Of a DNA stretch of 64,000 nucleotides, positions 52,801-61,800 are shown piece after piece (positions within the stretch are counted from its first letter, which is position 1; each line of letters opens with the position of its first letter). The notes beneath the pieces are model-generated. The model was not told the origin of the DNA and made no database searches. It saw only the letters and a list, made by a program, of their open reading frames with translations. Origin of the DNA: Undaria pinnatifida (Eukaryota > Sar > Phaeophyceae > Laminariales > Alariaceae); NCBI GenBank assembly GCA_012845835.1, contig JABAKD010000014.1, positions 558,001 through 622,000 of the forward strand. Direction: 5' to 3'. The position numbers were made by a program, and so were the translations under genes.

Positions 52801-55800
52801 TGTATATGTTTTTTTTTCTTAATTTAAATAAAATAAAAATGCGTCATTTGAGTCCTCCCGATTGAGTCAACAATCAACTTTGCAAGCGTATGACCACGTG
52901 CGCAGTATGCACGACGTCGTTGTTTACGTAATCACCTTTTTTTTTGTGTTGCTTTTTCCCTCTTTCGTTTCCATCTTTCTTTGCGGTACGACGTGCTTGG
53001 GCGATGTACCAGTGTATCGCCTTCCAGTCGCCCGAGAACGCCGGAAGCATATTACCGACGTAAAAAAACATAGCAAGCGTAACGTTTTTTCCACTTTGCC
53101 TTGCTTTTGTTCAACCCTAACGATCCGATTTTGTAGCAACAAGCACTCGGCTTGCACTTTTTATTTTTGTCCCTGCCGGTTTGTAAGCCGCGCACGCAGT
53201 ACGACGTGGTTGAGCGGCATACCGGTGGCGTCTTTCGCTTCCCCACGGATACCCAAAGCACTTTACCCGCGTACAACAAAACCGAGAATGAAAAAAAAAA
53301 AATGTCTGGGTTTTTTTTTTTTGCCTTGCCATTTGCTTTGTTTATTTTTTAGGGTAACACCCTATGAGGCAAAACTTGAAAAAACAACAACAAATACTCC
53401 GGCTTGCATGCTTACGTGTCCCCCCCCATCCCACCGCGCGCACAGTACGACGTGGTTGAGCGGCTTACTGGTGCCGCATTCCGCTCCCCCGAGGGCACCG
53501 AAAACGAGGACGGAGTCGGAGATGACAGCGAGGAAGGGGAGGCGCTGTTTGGCTACGTGAGGGGGGTGGGGGGGGGCGTGGCGATGCGCGCCCAGCCCAA
53601 CGGGCAAGGTTCTTCGGCGTGGGCTAACACAGCAGCGGGCGGGGATAAGGTATGGGGGTGGTGAGGGGGGGGACTTTTGGGTAGGGGACGCCGCTGTGCG
53701 ATTGCTCTCTGACACGTGCAGAATTTTATTCAACGTAAACTGTTTTTTCTCATTCTTACACGAGCGTCGAAGTAACAAGTGACGCCTCTACACGTTCGTT
53801 TTATACCCAAAAACTTCTGGGTAATCGATTCCGCGAACGCGACACAGACGGTTTTCGATTCTACTGGAGGGGCGTTCCGACGGCCGGGGTCGGGGGGGAG
53901 CGACGCGAGCGCTAGCTTTCACGCCTTTTTGTCGAGGCAAAACAAGATGGAGACTGATAAGCGCCGACACATCGAGGCCATTCAGGTAAGCCAGAAAACT
54001 CTGCAGCAGCAGCAGCAGCAGCAGCAGCAGCTGTACGGACCAGAAACCCAGGGGACGGCCTTTTTTGGTCCCCGATTTTTGCCGTGATAGCCGTAGGTAT
54101 CGCGAAAAGATTGCTCACGGTAGTTGCGGTTACACACTTGTTGGAATCTGGTTGAACTGCCGTCCCTGATACGAGTCTTACTACGGTAGCCCCCCCTAAC
54201 TTTTCTTTAACGAAACCGCCGGTTTCAAAACCAGCTCCCGGTCGTATCTCCTGGAATTACGGTGTCCCTCAACACCCTCCCAGACGTCATCGATCGATAG
54301 ACCTTTGCACACAAGAAAACATATGGATACTTTTCTTTCAATAGTATCCTTCCTTGTGTCGAGCAGCCATGAAACGTCTTTTGTTAACGAAAATCGCTGG
54401 TTTTTGGGGGGGACTGTCGTAGAATCAGTTATACGTAGTGTTACCTGCAGGTATAGTGCACTTGCTTGGCTTTGTTTTCTGAAACATGGGAGGGGGGAAA
54501 GTGTCGAAACTAACTTGGCTTTTCACGTGTTATGACCCGGCTCGCGGGTTGGCCCAGAATGTTATCAAAGTCCCACGGGTCGGGTCGGGTCGGGTCGGGT
54601 CGGGTCGGGTCAGCAGGTTTGCAAATCTCGCGGGTCGGGTCGGGCCACTCCTTTTCTTCTTTGTAAAAGTCTCACTTTTACTTTCAAGAATCTGGGCAAG
54701 CCGTGGTTACAGGTGGGTTCGCTTCTCTCCCATCGGTGTGTGCCTTCGTTTGTATCGCGCAGAGGGGTCATTCAGCATTCCCAACGCTCGTCGATTTTTC
54801 ATCGAATTTTTCTAACTCGCTCGCGCTCTTGCGCTTGCTTTCTACTGATAATTTTTGGACAAGAAAACGTCGTCCGAGTATGTTGTAGTATGCGCTCGAG
54901 GGAGGTCGAACCAGCCACGTCGACCATTATATTAGTCACGAGGCCAACCCACTAGACCATCGGGAACGCCGACATGACCCGACCCGGCCCGCGAAAAAGT
55001 GACCCGTCCCGTGAAAAGCCCTGGAAACGAAAGGATACCATCACAGCATCGGACACACGGGGCAGCCTAAACTGTCGGGAGGGGGCATGTGTCCCGAGCG
55101 CCAAGTAGGGAGATAGATGCCAGTTATCTCGCCCATGTTTTTTGGGTCTAACCTACTTGGAAGTTGAGTGGGAACGTTTCCGCGTTGGTAAAATGATGGC
55201 TGGGGTCCAGGCTGGGGGCTACGTTTAACAGTGTGTACCCCAGTTTCGGAGCACCCGAGACACGAGCCTCGGTAACTTAAGAGAGGCCAAATCGGCATGT
55301 CCCGCCATGCTGTAACGTCACATGTTGCTCCACTACAGACAAGAACAATGTGTCGCTAAGAACGCCTGTGTCGGCTTGTCACGGGGTGTGCTTGAGTCGG
55401 GGTACCAACTAGTCGTCAAGCCCAGGTCGACTCGCAGCTCTAACTCATGGGGGTATTTTACACGTTGAACTATTAATAGTGCTGCGGCAGAGGCACCGTC
55501 ACCTGAGGGCACTGCAGGAAGCACAATAAGGGGTGGTATTGATGGGCGGTACAAGGTTCCCCTTCGCGATGTGGCTGGCTTGAAACCCCGGGGGGGGCGC
55601 AAGTGAAAATGAGAAACACAGGAACGTTCCAACGAACGATTCTAGGTACGATAACATATTGTCCTATGTACGACCTGCGGGGAGCATGATGACACTTCCT
55701 ATGGCTGTACGGTCGTCCTCGACGGCTGATACTATCCACCGTTTTTCACGGGTCGTGATCCGACCCGTGGATCGGGTTAAGATACTTTTGTGCATCCAAG

Positions 55801-58800
55801 TATGTGTATGCAAGAGTCGACTCGAGTTGACCGGGGAAGAAAATTATGAACTTTCAAAGATATACATCAAGGAACGCGCCGTGGTGGAGGGGGGGGGAGG
55901 GGGGGGGGGGGGGGTGCTATGTGACCCGGTGCTATGTGACCCGGGATCTGAGCTAGGAAGAGTGAAAGAGTTGGAGACGTAGGTGTGATGGGAAAATAAC
56001 ATAAGATATTGGAGGGATGAGCTAATGATATACCAATATTGAACTACTGATGTTATACCAGTGGAATTCTAACCATGAAATCGCCCACCGCCTCTCCCAC
56101 CCGCGATGCTCGCGACCTCAAACACTGCCAACACTACCTGGAGCTGTCAAACCACCCTTTTCGGGCTGTCATACCCCGAAGGGGGCTAGTATTTAGGTTA
56201 CGTAGATACGAGGCATTGAAGGAATGAAGTGCTACTATTATAATGATACTATTCAAGTAATTCTAGGCATGACGTCGCCGACCTAACATCCTCACCCGTG
56301 ATGCGTCGCGACCTCAAGCATTAACACTTACCACCAGGACATGCCGAGTCCCCACCGCTTAGGCCCGCCGTATGCGCGGGGAGCGCTAAGATCCGGGGTC
56401 ACCATTTTCTCACCGCCAGAACGACCCACACTCTAATACCAAGTAATTTGTCCCTAAACACAGGTGCAGTGTTACATACTCCAGGGAAGGAGAAATTTTA
56501 TACCGGTAGCATTCTAACCACGACGTCGCCGACCGCTTGTCCGTCCCGCGACCTGATACACCGTCACCACCAGGCGATGTCGAACCACCCGTTCAGGCCT
56601 GCCATATGCCCGGAGAGCGCTAAAATCCACTCTGAGAGCAACAAGGGAAGCTTCCTCCAGAGGGTGGCTCGGGACGCCGCAAGGAAGGAGCACGAGGCTG
56701 GTCGCCAACAGGCGAGGAACGGCGTGCGGGAAGGGAAGCGGTTTTGGTTTAAAGAGTGAGCGTTTTTAAAGAAAAAAAGAAAAAGCAAACCTTAAGGGAG
56801 CATTTGTCTAAAACTTCGTCCTCGCAAGCTACCCTAGCTCTAGCTAGAGACACCACGAGAAAGGAGTACGAGGCTTGCCGCCGGCAGGCAAGAATGAGCA
56901 GGCCCGGGAGGGGGGCGGAGGTGTACTCTTGTCATGCATGGCTGTAGGCGTAAGACCGTAGACCCTCGGGCGGGGGTGTAGTCATGGTCATGGCCGTAGG
57001 GTTATTCTTAAGGCCATACACCCTTGTATCAAGACGGGGCAAGTCGAGTTTTCACCAAGCGGAAGAGGAGGGGTGGTTTGAACAAGCTTGAGCCTGTTGC
57101 CCTAGGGTATTCGTTTTGTCTCTCTCGTGCAAACCCCGTTTGATGTTGGAGTTGCCTTGTTGGTTTCTTGTTTTATTTCGTTTTGTTATTTTGTCCTCCG
57201 GTGGATGGGCAAAAAATAAAGGTTACCCTAACCACTTTTCCACGTATCAGATGTATCGTGTGTCAAGTTAACCCGGCTGCATGGCACAACGGTGCTGCAT
57301 TGTGCCAGCTTGATTTTCCCAGCGCTAGCTCCGTCTTGTTTCTCACGTGTAATCCAATTTAGCCACGCCTTTCGGGGATGTGGACATGTGTCCTACCTAC
57401 AGCCGGGTAGTTTCCAAACTCGTACCTTATCGTTGGAATATGACCGTTGTGACATGATCGTTAGAATATGACCGTCGGGATACAGCGTTGGGATATGACC
57501 GCTGGGATATATTGTTGGGACATGACCGCTGGGATGTGACCGTTGAGACACGACCGTTGGGACATATCGTTGGGATGTGACCGTGATAATATAATCATTG
57601 GGATTGCAGGCGTCCGGAATGCACGATCCAGGCTGCACGCCCAAGCCGCAGATTACCGCCCGCTCGATCATCCTCATGCTACTGTGTCGGGTGGCCAACA
57701 TTCTAATCGTTAACTACATATCCAAACCGTATGTAACTGCCCTGAAATCGCGAAACAGCACCCCAAATCGTACGTAACCGTTGGGATATGACCGTTGGGA
57801 TATGACCGCTTGGAATTTCAGGCGGCGGGAATGCACGATCCGGACTGCACATTCAAGCCGCAGATCACAGCCCGCTCAGCCACCCTCCAGGGTCGGAGCG
57901 TGATGGAGCTTAGCAGGGGTGACCAGTTGAAAAGAGAAACCACGAAGCGCCTCACCCGACTTAGGGCAGAACAGGTGCGACACTCCCACCACAGTCTTAA
58001 GGGCCGTTTCTAATACCGCAGAAATAGCTCGTTTTTTTGTTCTTCTATTTTGACAAGTGTTTAGCAAAATAAAATGCCAAGTTTCCCGTATAATTACCAA
58101 CTACCCAGCTTGCAAAGATGAGTATTGACCCTAAATCGTCGAACTCGCAGCTGACGTCCTTGATTTTTTTTTTATAAATTGCCAAATTTCCGTATGTTCG
58201 CCACACGTTTTCGGGGCACATGTCACTTGTCCTTCCATGGCAGAGGTACGGACATATTATTTGCTACGAGGTGTGAAGTTTGCTCCTTCTTTTTTTTGCT
58301 GCTTGCAAGACGTAGCCAACTTGGCATTTTTTCTTGTCTTGCGTGTCGCCGAAAACGCCCCCAACCATCGTCAAATTATGTGTCTAGTCTACGCACGGCT
58401 ACGTCAGAGATGCACGATCTGCCTTCTGAGGTTGGTTGCTAACATGGCGAGGAACTATGTACCCCACCTAAGGACTTAAACTTGAGAGAAAAAGAAGGAG
58501 TGCTTTCAGCCGTTGTGATGAGCAATGCCATGGCCTAGGTACAAAAGCGAAAAACGCTGCGAAACAAGACCAACATGCCGGCTGTGTTGGGTTAATAGCC
58601 CCTTTAGAGTCCCCAAATACCTCCCTATACCGACTTCAAATAAATTTGTCAAGAGAAAAGGGTTTCCACTTTGAAAGGCGTTGAGGGGCCCCGTCATTCA
58701 CAAAGCAGTTTTCCTTGCGGGGGCTGATTCTGTCGTGGCTCTATCGTAGCGCGGATCTCGAGTGTGTTCGTTCGGGATGGCACCGAGCGGTGTCGGTACT

Positions 58801-61800
58801 GCCAGAATATAATCCGGTTGCCTCCCGAAATTAACCACCGAGCATACGGACTTCCAAAATTTATCCGGTTGCCTCCCAAAATGAACCACCGAGCGTACGG
58901 ACTTCCAAAATTTAGCTCGGTGTGAAGGCACCGCCTGCTGAGAGACAGGTTTAAAAACGCCAGCCGATTGCTGTTGATAGAGCCAGCAGGGCTGTGAGCT
59001 GGCTGGCTACACTAATAGTGTACTAATGGTAAGTCGTCGACTTAGCTACTGGTTACTAGTTGGCCAGATACTTTTTAATACATTAGTACTATATGTATAT
59101 AAGTTACAGTGTGTTGCCGTGTATTACTGTGTGTTACGGTTTGTTTTCGTTCGGAAATTAGCGGAGGTTTGCGTCTTTGCATTCGACCGACGCGCGCGTG
59201 GCTGAACGTGTGGTATTTACCACCGGTACTAATGACGAAGTCAGCCACCTCGGCGCCTTAAGAATAAACTTAAGAGCCAGGTTAAGCGTTGCAACAATGT
59301 GCTGTCTTATTTTGTCGTCGATTGTGTGCAGGAACTGTTGGCGGACACAACGTTGGAACCGACCGGGGGTCAACGCCTCTGAGAGGAAGAACAACGTTCC
59401 GACCGAGGATTAACGCTGCTGAGACAAGGAAAAACGAAATGTGTCGAAGCTTACAAACCGTTTCTCTTCACCGTAACAAAAACACTACACTAATTTTAAG
59501 TTAGTTTTATCCCACAAATGTAGGTAAAGTTCTGCTGGAAACTCGTTTTGGGCGACATTATTTCTTGAATTTAGTGCAGGGGGGGGGTTGGGGGCTCTAA
59601 AGGGGTTACAGTGGGCGTCCCTTTCTTTTGGACACCTATGTAGAATGCTTTGTTTCCACGCGCGGTAATGCTGTACCCGAGATATGTCTTCTCGTCAACC
59701 GATAACTAGAGCCATGTTAAGCCTTACAACAATGCGCTGCGTAATTCTGTCGTCGATATTGTGAAGGAGCTGTTGGTGGACACAACGTTCCGGCCGAGGA
59801 TTAACGCCGTTTCGAGGATGGCGGTCTCCAAGCTTAAGGTTTTGTCCGACCCCGGCAATTACATCGCCACCGTCGAGGTAAGCCTGTGGAACGGCGATGT
59901 GGTAAAAGGTCTTGAACATGCTTTTGTGCTGATGGTAAGGATTTAGGAGGGTAGTTGTCCGTGTGACCATATTGGTAGAATGTTCTTGTACCCTGGTAAC
60001 ACTCTCCCGTCCTCCCGACGACGCCGTTTGTGGAGGAATTAGGAGCGTATCAATCCGTTTGGCCATTGGCAAAGGGTTAACCAAGTGCCTACCCAAACCA
60101 AGCCTTGTAACGCTGAACTACTAATACTATTGGCGTCATGCTCATGGCTTCAAGGGCAACCATTTTTTTTCCCCAAGTCCTTAACATGAGAAGCTCAATG
60201 TGCCTCGTCTAAATCCCGATTTTGAAAAGAAAAAAGAAAATGTGTATGTCCAGATGAAAAAAAGAATCCCGTGGGCTAGGCATACAACGAAAAAAAGGTC
60301 AAAACAAGCCCACGCCTTTGAACTCGCTGCTGGAACAGTGCCATCAGACCCCGAACATCGCTCCCTCCGCGCAATAAACAGCACCATTTTCATGGTTAAG
60401 TCCCATCAGTCGTTCCGGCGGCTTGAGGGGCAGTGGGTGGTGAGAGGAGCGTTGGAGAGAGCGACGAGAGAGGTGGAAGGGAGTAGTATTTTATTTCTCT
60501 CCCCTAAAAATACAACGCAGAAAACACGAGCATCTGGCCCAGCCGCTGCTGCTGGGCAGCTAGTAGCAACAGCACATTGTCTGTTCTCGTGTTCTACCGG
60601 TCTGCCGGCACTACCCCGTGCTGTACCCACTTGATATTGCCGCCGACGCGATCAACCAAACGCTGCCATGCAGCTGCAATCAGCGTCGATTCCTCAACGA
60701 CAGAAGATGAACCAAAACGCCCTCCTACTTAATTATCTCTCGCCACAAAAGACATGTTATCATTTGTTTGGTCCCTGAACTATTCTTTGTTCGGTTGCGG
60801 AACTAATCATCTTCTCCAGTTTACATTCTTTCGCGGAAAAACGTGGCTTTTTTTTGTTTTTTCTCTCCTGCCAGTCACTCCGGCGACTTAAGGAGCAGTC
60901 GGTGGTCAGAGGGGCGTTAGAAAGAGCGGCGAAAGAGGTGGAAGAGTGTACGTTTGCACCCAAAACCACGGAATGCCCTGCCTACATCTCGGTGAGAGAG
61001 AGGAAAAACAACAACCTATCACGCAAAAAGATGATAATTTTTGTGTGGCTCTTTTTAGTGCACAGCTTTGGCTATGTAACAAGCGTATGGTCGGAAAGGC
61101 GAGAGTTTATGCCGTTTTATTGTTTCGTAACATTAGCTTAGTTTAGCCTAGAAGGACGCTAAGGACCGGCATGCGTGTGTCGTGTTGTTGTTGTATACCG
61201 TGTTGGCCTAGTTATCAAGCGCGGTCGACGGGTGCGTATTCTCTTCCTTGCTTATTTTTCTCTCTCGTTTCCCTTTCTTTATTTACTTTTTTCTACTCGG
61301 ATTTGTACCCTGTTGGGCTTTCTTGGTGGTATATGGTACTCGGTTTCAGCTGCGAGTATTGAAACGTTTGTACCAGTACGCGCCTGATATGTACGTACGC
61401 TGGCTTACGATTTTCACGATTAGTTTTATTTATTTGTTGGCTGACGTACGACTTGCATCACCTATGATATGTACGTGCACCACTTTTTATTGTTTTTTTC
61501 CTGGGTTATTCTTCCACTTCAGATTGACTGGAGCCTGTCCTGTGACCACAGACTTGATCACGCGAGTTGATGCGAGAACAATAGCACCAGCAACCACCGA
61601 CAACGGCATCGTCTTGCTACTTCTTGAACAGATCCCGCCTCCCAAAAGTCGTTCGCACTCGTATTTTTTACCAACCCCGAACACGTTTTTCCCAATCGCG
61701 TGTGTTTCCTACCCACGTCATATTCCTTGCCTCTTCTCGAACAACAGCGGATCGCTCACAGCATCTCGGCGTCAAAAGCTGCCGCGGGCAAGCAGAAAAC

